Positions 1 to 7,747 of a DNA stretch of 26,304 bases are shown here, piece after piece. Both the position numbers and the translations under genes were made by a program. The number at the start of each line of letters is the position of its first letter. Positions within the stretch are counted from its first letter, which is position 1. A model generated the notes under the pieces. The model made no database searches and had not been told where the DNA came from. It saw only the letters and a list, made by a program, of their open reading frames with translations. Origin of the DNA: a bacterium (GTDB taxonomy: Bacteria; UBA9089; UBA9088); the NCBI GenBank assembly GCA_003498085.1, contig DNCM01000130.1:1-26304 (forward strand), read 5' to 3'.

Positions 1-2
1 TG

Positions 3-1991
3 GTCGTCTTATCGATTGGTTTTCGTCCTGATAAAGAGATGAAGGCTCTAGCTAAGAGACTTAGCATAAGACTGAATCCCTTTGGCTTTGCAAAGACTCA
101 TGAATTTTCACCCATCGAGACATCACAACCAGGGATATTTGTCGCTGGAGCGTTCCAGGGTCCAAAGGATATTCCTGAGACGGTGATGCAAGCCTCTGGT
201 GCGGCAGCAAAGGCTGGAGGTCTGATCTCAGAAGCCCGAGGGAGTTTGATCACTAAGCGAGAGTATCCACCAGAGATTGATGTCACTGGGCAGGAGCCAC
301 GGATTGGAGTCTTTGTCTGCCACTGTGGGATAAACATTGCTGGGGTGGTCGATGTTTCTTTAGTCGCTGAATATGCCCAAGGATTACCCAATGTCACCTA
401 TGTTGAAAGGAATCTCTATACTTGCTCCGAGGATACACAGCGCAAGATTGTTGAGGTGATCAAGGAGCACAATCTAAATCGTGTAGTCGTTGCCGCCTGT
501 ACCCCAAGGACCCACGAGCCTCTCTTTCGCGATACCATTCGTCAGGCAGGTTTAAATCCATATCTCTTTGAGATGGCAAACATCCGGGATCAGTGCTCCT
601 GGGTCCATATGAACGATAAAGATGCGGTTACCCAAAAGGCAAAAGATCTGGTTCGAATTGCGGTGACTAAGTCACATCTCCTTGAACCCCTTTATGGAAA
701 GACCTTAAAGGTAAATCACAATGCCTTAGTAATAGGCGGAGGGGCTTCAGGGATGAGGGCTGCCCTTGACCTGGCAGATTCTGGATTTAAGGTGCATCTG
801 GTTGAGAAAGAAGGAGAGCTTGGGGGTAATCTAAGGCATATTCATTATTTACTTGATGGCGGCGATCCAAATGAGATGCTCAAGGATTTGATAGACCAGG
901 TGAACCAATCTCAGAATATCAAACTCTATCTTGGTGCCTCAATTTCAAAGATAGATGGGTCCTTTGGTAATTTTAAATCAGAGATTAGGAGTAAGAACCT
1001 GGGGACGACCAAAGAGATTGAACATGGGATTGTTATTGTGGCAACCGGTGCAGAGGAATACAAGCCAGAAGAATATCTCTATGGAGAGGACCATCGGGTA
1101 ATCACTCAGCGGGAACTAGAAGAGAGATTAGCCACCAGTCCTCAAATCTTGGGTCTTAATTCTGTAGTAATGATTCAGTGTGTTGGATCACGAGAGAAAG
1201 ATCGTCCTTATTGTTCAAGGATCTGTTGTAGTCAAGCTATAAAGAATGCCTTAAAGCTAAAAGAGACCTCCCCTCAGACAAACATCTACATCCTATATAG
1301 GGACATAAGGAGCTATGGGTTTAAGGAGACTTACTACACAGAGGCGAGGGAGAAAGGGATAATATTCATTTGTTATCATGAGGATAAAAAGCCAGAAGTT
1401 TATTCTACCGAGGATGGACTGAAGGTCAAGGTCATGGACATTCTGCTTGGTAGAGATCTTTTAATTGAGCCAGACTTACTCGTCCTTTCACCAGCCATCA
1501 TCCCCAATCCAGGGAATAAAGACTTTGCCCAGCTGTTCAAAGTTCCCTTAGACCAGAATGGTTTCTTCTTAGAAGCTCATATGAAACTTAGGCCAGTGGA
1601 CTTTGCTACCGAAGGTATATACATGGCTGGTTTGTGTCACTCGCCTAAGGATATCTCAGAGTCAATCTCACAGGCAAGTAGTGCAGCTGGTCGCGCAGCA
1701 ACCATCCTTTCAAAGGAAGAGATTACTCTTGATGCTGTTATCTCTTTTGTCGTTGATGAGAACTGTGATGGTTGTGCTTACTGTATTGACCCTTGTCCAT
1801 ATAAGGCTATAACTCTGCTTGAATATATGCGTGACGGGGCCATCAAGAAGACGGTTGAGGTGGATGAGGCTAAATGCAAAGGCTGTGGGGTCTGTATGGC
1901 TACCTGTCCTAAGATGGGAATTTATGTGAGACACTTTAGGCCTGAAATGCTTGCGGCCATGGTTGAAACTGCTTTGGAGCCAGTCTCTTGA
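3..1991 (+). CDS. hdrA: Heterodisulfide reductase subunit A-type flavoprotein, large tandem form (5' end cut by window edge)
   Basis: The reading frame is open to the left edge (codons from base 3, ahead of the first ATG at 39), so the gene is partial; 662 residues are visible. The first part (IFVAGAFQGPKDIPE, about residues 43-57) is the end of an FAD domain. A complete HdrA unit follows: a cysteine domain (VFVCHCGIN, YTCSED, AACTPRTHEP, QCSWVHM), a Rossmann FAD motif (VIGGGASGM), the HdrA signature CVGSREKDRPYCSRICC, a second FAD-domain end (IYMAGLCHSPKDI), and two C-terminal 4Fe-4S motifs (CDGCAYCIDPCP, CKGCGVCMATCP). This matches the roughly 1000-residue bacterial HdrA forms with duplicated flavin-domain parts. 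Known HdrA proteins pass electrons through FAD and Fe-S clusters in the cytoplasm, often by flavin-based bifurcation with MvhD; the partner here is unknown. The downstream mvhD supports the call. G+C is higher than in the rest of the window. Confidence 0.92.
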   Translation, partial: VVLSIGFRPDKEMKALAKRLSIRLNPFGFAKTHEFSPIETSQPGIFVAGAFQGPKDIPETVMQASGAAAKAGGLISEARGSLITKREYPPEIDVTGQEPRIGVFVCHCGINIAGVVDVSLVAEYAQGLPNVTYVERNLYTCSEDTQRKIVEVIKEHNLNRVVVAACTPRTHEPLFRDTIRQAGLNPYLFEMANIRDQCSWVHMNDKDAVTQKAKDLVRIAVTKSHLLEPLYGKTLKVNHNALVIGGGASGMRAALDLADSGFKVHLVEKEGELGGNLRHIHYLLDGGDPNEMLKDLIDQVNQSQNIKLYLGASISKIDGSFGNFKSEIRSKNLGTTKEIEHGIVIVATGAEEYKPEEYLYGEDHRVITQRELEERLATSPQILGLNSVVMIQCVGSREKDRPYCSRICCSQAIKNALKLKETSPQTNIYILYRDIRSYGFKETYYTEAREKGIIFICYHEDKKPEVYSTEDGLKVKVMDILLGRDLLIEPDLLVLSPAIIPNPGNKDFAQLFKVPLDQNGFFLEAHMKLRPVDFATEGIYMAGLCHSPKDISESISQASSAAGRAATILSKEEITLDAVISFVVDENCDGCAYCIDPCPYKAITLLEYMRDGAIKKTVEVDEAKCKGCGVCMATCPKMGIYVRHFRPEMLAAMVETALEPVS

Positions 1992-2003
1992 AGGAGATAT
2001 TCT

Positions 2004-2420
2004 ATGTCGGATGAATTTGAACCTTTGATCTTGACTTTCTGTTGCAACTGGTGTAGCTATGCCGGTGCAGACTTAGCTGGTGTGGGAAGAATTCAGTATC
2101 CCCCAAATATCCGGATCATCAGGGTGATGTGTTCGGGCATGATCCATCCAAACCTGATAATAAATGCCTTAACCAAGGGGGCTGATGGGGTGCTTGTCTG
2201 TGGTTGCCATCTCGGTGACTGCCACTATCTCGAAGGAAACCTTAAGGCCCAAGCCAGATCTGATGCTATTTGGCTTATACTTGAGGACTTTGGTATTGAA
2301 CCCGAACGTTTCCGGCTGGAGTGGGTCTCGGCTTCAGAAGGACAGAAGTTTGCCCAGGTGGCTTTGGAGATGACCGAAACGATAAAACGACTCGGACCAA
2401 ACCCCTTTAGGAATTTATAA
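2004..2420 (+). CDS. mvhD: MvhD-type hydrogenase iron-sulfur (delta) subunit
   Basis: A 138-residue protein of the MvhD family, which carries a [2Fe-2S] cluster and delivers electrons from a hydrogenase or dehydrogenase to HdrA in the cytoplasm. Cysteines are where the family has them: C13, C14 and C17 (FCCNWCSYAGAD), C43 (VMCSGM), and C66, C68, C73 (VCGCHLGDCHY). The length is typical of stand-alone MvhD. It starts 12 bases after the hdrA stop, and its strong ribosome binding site (AAGGAGAT, 1991-1998) begins on the last base of the hdrA stop codon, so the two are surely co-transcribed. No hydrogenase or HdrBC gene follows; gyrA comes next, so any such partners lie to the left or elsewhere. 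Confidence 0.93.
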   Translation: MSDEFEPLILTFCCNWCSYAGADLAGVGRIQYPPNIRIIRVMCSGMIHPNLIINALTKGADGVLVCGCHLGDCHYLEGNLKAQARSDAIWLILEDFGIEPERFRLEWVSASEGQKFAQVALEMTETIKRLGPNPFRNL

Positions 2421-2447
2421 AAATCACTGTAACCTACCCATAAGTCT

Positions 2448-2477
2448 GTAGAGACAAGTCCTGTCTAGGTTTTCTAC
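2448..2477. repeat. Broken palindrome, REP-like hairpin after mvhD
   Basis: GTAGAGACA (2448-2456) and TGTCT plus CTAC (2462-2466, 2474-2477) form a 9-bp inverted repeat with loop AGTCC. The 3' arm is interrupted by seven bases (AGGTTTT, 2467-2473); without them the palindrome would be perfect. The GTAGAGAC...GTCTCTAC arms resemble dispersed palindromes seen in many bacterial genomes. It could be a decayed REP element or a stem ending the hdrA-mvhD transcript. No T-run follows, so a terminator role is uncertain. Confidence 0.45.
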
Positions 2478-2598
2478 ACTCATTTTATCCAATAAAGGAA
2501 AAAATTTGCCGATGATATAGTAGAAATAGAGCTTAGATGGAGAAGATGTAAGTTGGATGGATATAAAAGAATCCTAAGGAAGTTTCAACAAATAATCC

Positions 2599-2628
2599 TT
2601 GCTTAACCACTCTATCTTTTTATATCAT
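2599..2628 (+). promoter_or_regulatory. Candidate sigma70-type promoter for gyrA
   Basis: TTGCTT (2599-2604) is followed by TATATC (2621-2626, spacer 16) or TATCAT (2623-2628, spacer 18). A start 7 bases beyond the -10 box would fall around 2633-2635, leaving a leader of only 5-7 bases before the gyrA ATG at 2640. There is no convincing Shine-Dalgarno sequence before that ATG. The -35 match is weak. Confidence 0.35.
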
Positions 2629-2639
2629 TTAATCAAGAA

Positions 2640-5045
2640 ATGGCCGAGATTGTAGAGTCTTATATTGAAAATGAAATGAGGGCTTCCTACCTCGACTATG
2701 CCATGTCGGTAATCGTTGGAAGGGCACTTCCTGATGTTCGTGATGGTCTTAAACCTGTTCACAGAAGAATCCTATATGCAATGTCTGAACTTGACCTTGG
2801 AGCAGAAAAGCCTTACAAAAAGTCTGCAAGGATTGTTGGTGAAGTTTTGGGGAAGTATCATCCACATGGAGATCAGGCAGTATATGATGCCTTGGTAAGG
2901 ATGGCCCAGGATTTCTCAATAAGATATCCACTTGTCGATGGACAGGGAAATTTTGGTTCAATTGATGGTGACCCACCTGCTGCAATGAGATATACAGAAG
3001 TTCGATCTTTCCCCATTACCCAAACCTTACTTCAAGACATAGAAGATGAAACCGTTGATTTTTCCCCAAACTTTGATGAGAGCTTGAAAGAACCTGTTGT
3101 TTTGCCATCTGTCCTTCCAAACCTCCTCGTAAATGGTTCATCTGGTATTGCAGTTGGCATGGCAACTAATATTCCGCCACATAACCTCTCTGAGGTGATA
3201 TCTACAATAATCGCAACCATTGATAATCCAGAAATTACTATCGATGAACTTATGAATATCATGCCAGGTCCCGACTTCCCCACAGGTGGATATATCGTTG
3301 GTACATCCGGAATAAAGTCTGCATATGAGAATGGCCAAGGGATTATCATAATAAGGGGGAAAGCAGTGATTGAAAAGCAGGAGACAGGAAGGGAGAGGAT
3401 AGTAATAACAGAGATCCCATATCAGGTCAATAAAAGAAATCTTATTGAGAGAATAGTTGAATTAAACAAGGAAAAGCCGTTGGGAGTTTCTGAGTTGAGG
3501 GATGAGTCTTCTAGGGATGGAATAAGAATTGCTTTGGAGGTAAAAAAGGATGAAAACCCGCAGGTTATTCTAAACAAGCTATATAAGCATACACAACTTC
3601 AGACAAGTTTTGGAATCATCTTCCTTGCCATAAATGAAAAGCAACCAGAGGTGATGAATCTAAAAAGACTCATTGATCTATATATTGAACATAGAAATGA
3701 AGTAATCACAAAGAGGTCACAATATCGGTTAAGAATTACAGAGGATAGACTTCACATCCTTGAGGGACTTAAGATTGCTCAGAAGAATATCGATGAAATA
3801 ATAAAGATAATAAGGGGTGCAAAAGATACGAAAGAGGCGAGGAAGGCGATAATTACAAAATTTTTGCTTTCAGAAAAACAGGCACAGGCAATACTTGACA
3901 TGCAACTTAAGGCACTTACAAGGCTTGAAGCAGGAAAGATAGAGAAGGAATATCTTGAACTTATAAAAAAGGCCGAATATCTTAAAAACCTCCTTTCTTC
4001 CCATAGAAAAATATTGGAGGTTATAAAGGATGAATTGCTGGAAATAAACAAAAAATTTGGTGATGAGAGAAGGACTGTGATTATTCCAGAGGAAGAAGAG
4101 TTTAGAATGGAGGATTTGATAAAAGAGGAGGATGTTGTAATTACTGTTTCATATTTTGGCTATATCAAAAGGATTCCTGTAAGCGTATATAAAAAACAGC
4201 ATCGTGGAGGAATTGGAATTACTGGTGTTGAATTAAGAGAGGAGGATTTTGCAAGTAGGCTTTTTATTGTATCAACCCATGATTTTCTCTTAATAACAAC
4301 AAACAAAGGTAGATTGTACTGGCTTAAGGTCTATAACATTCCAGAGGGAGGAAGAATTAGTCGTGGAAAACCAATAATCAATCTTATACCTGTTGGAAGT
4401 GATGAAAAAATCTCTGGAGTCATTCCTGTCCGTGAATTTAAAGATGGGTATATCATTATGGCAACAAGGAATGGGAAGATAAAGAAGACAGCAATTTCGG
4501 AATTTTCAAACCCAAGGCAAAAAGGGATAATTGCAATGGATGTAAAAGATGGTGACAGCCTTATTTCCTGCTCTCTAACAAGCGGAGAAGATGAGATTGT
4601 TCTTTCATCAAAGAAGGGGAAAGCACTAAAATTTAATGAAAAAGACATAAGGGCTATGGGGAGGACAGCGAGTGGTGTTATTGGGATGAGATTTGATAAA
4701 GGAGATTTTCTTGTCGGAATGGGGGTTGTAAAGGAGGGGAAAAGCCTCCTTACAATTACAGAAAATGGCTATGGAAAAAGAAGCAATTTTTCACTTTATC
4801 CTTTGAAAAAAAGGGGAGGAAGAGGTGTTCTTGACATAAAGACCGATGAGAGAAATGGGGATGTCGTTTCAATACTTGAAGTTTCCGATACCGATGAGAT
4901 TGTTGTAATAACATCTAGTGGTATGGTCATAAGACTTTCTGTCTCATCCATTCGTCAGATTGGAAGGAATACGAAGGGCGTTTCTATTGTCAGGTTAAAA
5001 AATAACGATAAAGTTGTTGCGTGCGATATTCTCGTTGGTGAGTGA
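2640..5045 (+). CDS. gyrA: DNA gyrase subunit A
   Basis: An 801-residue type IIA topoisomerase breakage-reunion subunit; with GyrB it introduces negative supercoils using ATP. The N-terminal block MSVIVGRALPDVRDGLKP, the HPHGD motif and the catalytic tyrosine Y118 (AAMRYTEVR; Y122 in E. coli) are intact. The C-terminal beta-pinwheel carries a GyrA box, QHRGGIG at residues 520-526 (consensus QRRGGKG), favouring GyrA over ParC. The length is close to Gram-positive GyrA. Residue Q79 occupies the E. coli Ser83 position in the quinolone-resistance region, while the Asp87 equivalent (D83) is kept. The start ATG at 2640 gives the usual N-terminus, although no clear ribosome binding site precedes it. 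gyrB is not in the window. Confidence 0.96.
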   Translation: MAEIVESYIENEMRASYLDYAMSVIVGRALPDVRDGLKPVHRRILYAMSELDLGAEKPYKKSARIVGEVLGKYHPHGDQAVYDALVRMAQDFSIRYPLVDGQGNFGSIDGDPPAAMRYTEVRSFPITQTLLQDIEDETVDFSPNFDESLKEPVVLPSVLPNLLVNGSSGIAVGMATNIPPHNLSEVISTIIATIDNPEITIDELMNIMPGPDFPTGGYIVGTSGIKSAYENGQGIIIIRGKAVIEKQETGRERIVITEIPYQVNKRNLIERIVELNKEKPLGVSELRDESSRDGIRIALEVKKDENPQVILNKLYKHTQLQTSFGIIFLAINEKQPEVMNLKRLIDLYIEHRNEVITKRSQYRLRITEDRLHILEGLKIAQKNIDEIIKIIRGAKDTKEARKAIITKFLLSEKQAQAILDMQLKALTRLEAGKIEKEYLELIKKAEYLKNLLSSHRKILEVIKDELLEINKKFGDERRTVIIPEEEEFRMEDLIKEEDVVITVSYFGYIKRIPVSVYKKQHRGGIGITGVELREEDFASRLFIVSTHDFLLITTNKGRLYWLKVYNIPEGGRISRGKPIINLIPVGSDEKISGVIPVREFKDGYIIMATRNGKIKKTAISEFSNPRQKGIIAMDVKDGDSLISCSLTSGEDEIVLSSKKGKALKFNEKDIRAMGRTASGVIGMRFDKGDFLVGMGVVKEGKSLLTITENGYGKRSNFSLYPLKKRGGRGVLDIKTDERNGDVVSILEVSDTDEIVVITSSGMVIRLSVSSIRQIGRNTKGVSIVRLKNNDKVVACDILVGE

Positions 5046-5102
5046 TTAAGGATTTTGAGATTTGGAAATTGGGATTTTAACTGTTTTTATAGGGGGTGAA
5101 GA

Positions 5103-5345
5103 ATGGAGATATTAGGAGTTTGCATGGCTGTAATGAGCCTTTGTCTTACAGCAATAGGTATAACCGGTGTTTATGTTTGGAAAGCTAATGGTAAGATTCA
5201 AGTCCAAATAATGCAAGGTTTAGAAAGAATTGAACAAGGGATCGAAAAAATTGAGGAGAGTCAAAAGGAGATAGCACAGATGCTTTTTAACCAAACAAAG
5301 ATATTAGAAAAGATTGAGGGGAAAATTCCCTCTTCTACTGGTTAA
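5103..5345 (+). CDS. Small membrane-anchored coiled-coil protein, function unknown
   Basis: An 80-residue protein I do not recognise. Residues about 3-27 (ILGVCMAVMSLCLTAIGITG) form one hydrophobic, probably membrane-spanning helix. The rest is charged and helical with heptad-like spacing (LERIEQGIEKIEESQKEIAQ), suggesting a short coiled coil on one side of the membrane. A good ribosome binding site (GGGGTGA, 5093-5099) precedes ATG 5103. It lies 57 bases after gyrA with no obvious terminator between, so it may be read through from gyrA. It is the same kind of protein as the small genes at 22915 and 23191, and its ribosome binding site is almost the same as that of the 22915 gene. No function can be assigned. 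Confidence 0.7.
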   Translation: MEILGVCMAVMSLCLTAIGITGVYVWKANGKIQVQIMQGLERIEQGIEKIEESQKEIAQMLFNQTKILEKIEGKIPSSTG

Positions 5346-5359
5346 TGTGAAGAAAGGGG

Positions 5360-5385
5360 TATTTTATCTAGCTAAAATATACTTT
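5360..5385. terminator. Possible shared terminator hairpin between convergent genes
   Basis: TATTTTA and TAAAATA (5360-5366 and 5373-5379) pair around TCTAGC, with TACTTTTT following on the + strand. It lies between the stop of the + strand 80-residue gene and overlaps the fumB stop on the - strand. The stem is AT-only and therefore weak. Confidence 0.35.
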
Positions 5386-5854
5386 TTCCATTAGAGTCGA
5401 TTCCAACATAAAGTGGGAAATCTTCTATCTCCAACTTATAAACTGCCTCACATCCAAACTCTGGATAGGCAACAACCTCGGCTTTTTTAACAAAATTTTT
5501 ATAATATGCCCCTGCACCACCAACTGCAACAAAATATACAACTCGGTATAATTTAATTGCTTCAATTACCTCTTTTGATCTCGGTCCTTTTCCAATCATC
5601 CCTGCAAGTCCTTGGGAAAGTAGAAAAGGTGTCCATTCGTCCATTCTACTAGATGTTGTTGGGCCACAAGAACCTATAATCTCACCTGGTCTTGTTGGCG
5701 TTGGTCCTGTATAGTAAATAACTTGATCTTTAACATCGAATGGAAAGCCGCGCTTGTGCACTTTGTCCCTTGCGGTGTAAATTGTTCCGGAAAGAAAAAC
5801 CCTATCTCCTGCTTTCAAATCATACAAAAGCCCTCTTTCTTCTGGTATCTTCAT
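5372..5854 (-). CDS. fumB: Class I fumarate hydratase, beta subunit (C-terminal domain)
   Basis: A 160-residue protein matching the Fum/TtdB C-terminal domain of two-subunit class I fumarases, which interconvert fumarate and malate in the cytoplasm with a labile 4Fe-4S cluster held by the alpha subunit. Visible family motifs are GDRVFLSGTIYTARD near residue 20, GPTTSSRMDEW in the middle, and VGGAGAYY with EFGCEAV nearer the C-terminus. The length is normal. Its ATG overlaps the stop of the alpha gene by four bases (ATGA), showing translational coupling. Tartrate dehydratase shares this fold and cannot be excluded from sequence, but fumarase is the commoner role. Symbol used for the beta subunit of the two-gene type, not E. 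coli FumB. Confidence 0.88.
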   Translation of the reverse strand: MKIPEERGLLYDLKAGDRVFLSGTIYTARDKVHKRGFPFDVKDQVIYYTGPTPTRPGEIIGSCGPTTSSRMDEWTPFLLSQGLAGMIGKGPRSKEVIEAIKLYRVVYFVAVGGAGAYYKNFVKKAEVVAYPEFGCEAVYKLEIEDFPLYVGIDSNGKSIF

Positions 5855-6699
5855 AAGATTGCTTTTTTATACCGTGTGGCATAACATCCGATATTTATTG
5901 CCATTGGAAGAGAACCAATATGACAAGGATGAGTTTCAATACGAACAGCAAGTGCTGTTGTCTTTCCAGAAAGACCTCCGGGTCCAATTCCAAGCCTGTT
6001 TATTCTAGAAAGAAGACTATTTTCTAGCTCTGCTATTTCTTTGTCAGGATTGAGAAATTCCCTAGTCAAAGCTTTTTTTGAAAGAAAGCAAGATCTTTCC
6101 ATATCACCGCCAATACCAATGCCAACAATGATTGGAGGGCAGGCATAGGGTGCTTTATCTTTAATGTAATCAACAACAATATCCGGTATCTTTTCTTGCT
6201 CATGGGGTTTTAGCATAAAAACACCTCCTTGATTTTCACTTCCAGCACCCTTTGCAATAAGAAGAATTTTTATATTATCTTCATTTACAAATTCTGTATA
6301 AACAATCGCAGGGGTATTATCGCCTGTATTTGTCCTATTAAATGGAGAAAAAACAATGGATGCCCTGAGACAACCCTCTTTATATCCCTTCTTTACTCCT
6401 TCTTGTACTGCAGAATAAATGTCAAAATCAATAATAAGTTCCCTTCCTATCTCCAAAAAAACAGAAACAACCCCTGTGTCCTGGCAAATAGGAATCTTTT
6501 TATCATGAGCAATCCTTGCGTTTTCAATAAGGATAGAAAGGACCTCTCTTGGCCTTTCATCAGTTTCATTCTCTCTTGCCCTAATGAGTGCTTTAACAAT
6601 AGATAACGGAAGGTTGTAATTTGCCTCCTTGCAGAGTAGGACTACTGTATCAACGAACTTTTCTTTTTCTATCTTTTTCAATTTCCTTTTCTGTTGCAA
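5851..6699 (-). CDS. fumA: Class I fumarate hydratase, alpha subunit (N-terminal, Fe-S domain)
   Basis: About 282 residues matching the alpha subunit of two-subunit class I fumarase. Motifs include CKEANYNLP near the N-terminus, IPICQDTGV, GAGSENQGG, CPPIIVGIGIGGDMERS, GPGGLSGKTTALAV and HPCHIGSLP; cysteines in these segments are the likely cluster ligands. No in-frame ATG lies near the N-terminus. The candidates are TTG codons at 6705, 6699 and 6681, all inside the end of exbD. I chose 6699 because AAAGGA stands six bases upstream. The overlap with exbD is therefore about 50 bases (32 for the 6681 start). It is co-transcribed with fumB. Oxygen-sensitive class I fumarase fits an anaerobic lifestyle. 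Tartrate dehydratase alpha is the main alternative. Confidence 0.88.
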   Translation of the reverse strand: MQQKRKLKKIEKEKFVDTVVLLCKEANYNLPLSIVKALIRARENETDERPREVLSILIENARIAHDKKIPICQDTGVVSVFLEIGRELIIDFDIYSAVQEGVKKGYKEGCLRASIVFSPFNRTNTGDNTPAIVYTEFVNEDNIKILLIAKGAGSENQGGVFMLKPHEQEKIPDIVVDYIKDKAPYACPPIIVGIGIGGDMERSCFLSKKALTREFLNPDKEIAELENSLLSRINRLGIGPGGLSGKTTALAVRIETHPCHIGSLPMAINIGCYATRYKKAIL

Positions 6700-7078
6700 T
6701 AGCAATCCTTTCTGCCCCTGCCCTCTTTGCTATATCCATAATAGCAACTGCATCACCCAAAGAAATCGTTTTATCTCCCCTTATGATGACAAGTTTATCC
6801 TCTTTTTCCATAAGGGATTTTCTCAAGTATTCCAAAAGTAAAGCCTCCTTAACAAGATTGTCATTAATGGACACATTCTTTTCTTTATCGATTGTTACAA
6901 CAATTGCCTCTGGATTTGGAGTCCCCATGATTGTTGAAGGAAGACTGACTTTTATCCCTTGATACATAAGAAATGGTGTTGCAATCATAAATACTATTAA
7001 AAGAACAAGAAAGACATCTGTAAGGGGCGTTATGTTTATTTCAGATATAACCTTGTCTTCTTCTAAAAGCTCTGCCAT
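6650..7078 (-). CDS. exbD: ExbD/TolR-family biopolymer transport protein
   Basis: A 142-residue inner-membrane protein with one N-terminal transmembrane helix and a periplasmic domain. INITPLTDVFLVLLIVFMI (from residue 15) holds the conserved proton-path aspartate, D21. In this family it forms with ExbB/TolQ the proton-driven motor that energises outer-membrane transport (with TonB) or envelope constriction (with TolA). It starts seven bases after exbB. There is no tonB, tolA or tolB here, so the subtype (Exb or Tol) is open. The last bases are shared with the start of fumA. Confidence 0.92.
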   Translation of the reverse strand: MAELLEEDKVISEINITPLTDVFLVLLIVFMIATPFLMYQGIKVSLPSTIMGTPNPEAIVVTIDKEKNVSINDNLVKEALLLEYLRKSLMEKEDKLVIIRGDKTISLGDAVAIMDIAKRAGAERIAIATEKEIEKDRKRKVR

Positions 7079-7085
7079 TTTATTA

Positions 7086-7730
7086 TTACCATCCCTTTCT
7101 GTCTCCCATCAAATCAACCAACCTTTGTGAATACATATGGAGTTCATGGATTATCTCGGATGCCTTTATTTGAAAGTAGTTATAAGAAACAACACCCATC
7201 ACTCCAACAATAAGACCTCCTGCTGTTGCAATTAAAGCCTCCGCAATACCACCTGCAACGACATTCATCCCAGAAGCCCCTGTTGCCGCAATACCCATAA
7301 ATGCCCTCATGATTCCAATTACAGTCCCGAATAGTCCAACAAATGGTGCAATACTTCCAATTGTTCCAAGAATCCATACATTCTTTCTCATCTTCTTAAA
7401 TTCACTATCTTGTGCCCTCCTTATTGCATCCAAAAACTCCTCTTTGCTTCTGTCGTGCTTGAGGAGACCAGCCTTAAATATCCTTCCAAGCTGCCCTCCT
7501 GTAATATCACAGATAGTAATAGCCTCCATTATCCCACCTTTAATAACGATATCCTCAATCCTAAAGATGAATTCCTCTGCATCTTGGGCAAGTCTCCTTG
7601 TTCCAAAACAAAGCCTTCTCCATTTATCTATGGCTATCCAGACACCAACAAAAGAACAAATACCTAAAGGAATCATGGCAATTCCCCCTTTCTTTATAAA
7701 TTCCCATAAAGAAACACCTTCAAATTCCAT
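7086..7730 (-). CDS. exbB: ExbB/TolQ/MotA-family proton channel protein
   Basis: A 214-residue integral membrane protein. It has an N-terminal helix (GGIAMIPLGICSFVGVWIAID), a cytoplasmic segment, then two long helices (residues about 122-145 and 160-185) with the family signature GTIGSIAPFVGLFGTVIGIM and a Gly/Ala-rich last helix (GGIAEALIATAGGLIVGVMG). It is the channel partner of the following exbD gene. The ATG at 7730 gives a standard N-terminus; only a weak ribosome binding site is visible. It begins 17 bases after coaX, so it belongs to the long - strand gene run. Confidence 0.93.
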   Translation of the reverse strand: MEFEGVSLWEFIKKGGIAMIPLGICSFVGVWIAIDKWRRLCFGTRRLAQDAEEFIFRIEDIVIKGGIMEAITICDITGGQLGRIFKAGLLKHDRSKEEFLDAIRRAQDSEFKKMRKNVWILGTIGSIAPFVGLFGTVIGIMRAFMGIAATGASGMNVVAGGIAEALIATAGGLIVGVMGVVSYNYFQIKASEIIHELHMYSQRLVDLMGDRKGW

Positions 7731-7747
7731 AGCCTAAAAATTATATC

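Noticed and set aside
2500..2515. A second GCCGAT site (2508-2513) as a sigma28 promoter before gyrA
   Set aside because: The -10 reads GCCGATGA, and the nearest TAAA is only 11 bases away instead of about 15.
2640..5045. ParC (topoisomerase IV) instead of GyrA
   Set aside because: A recognisable GyrA box (QHRGGIG) in the C-terminal domain favours gyrase. No parE is next to it.
6229..7737. Several open frames on the + strand opposite fumA, exbD and exbB
   Set aside because: They are antisense to well-supported genes and encode low-complexity residues with no motif or ribosome binding site.
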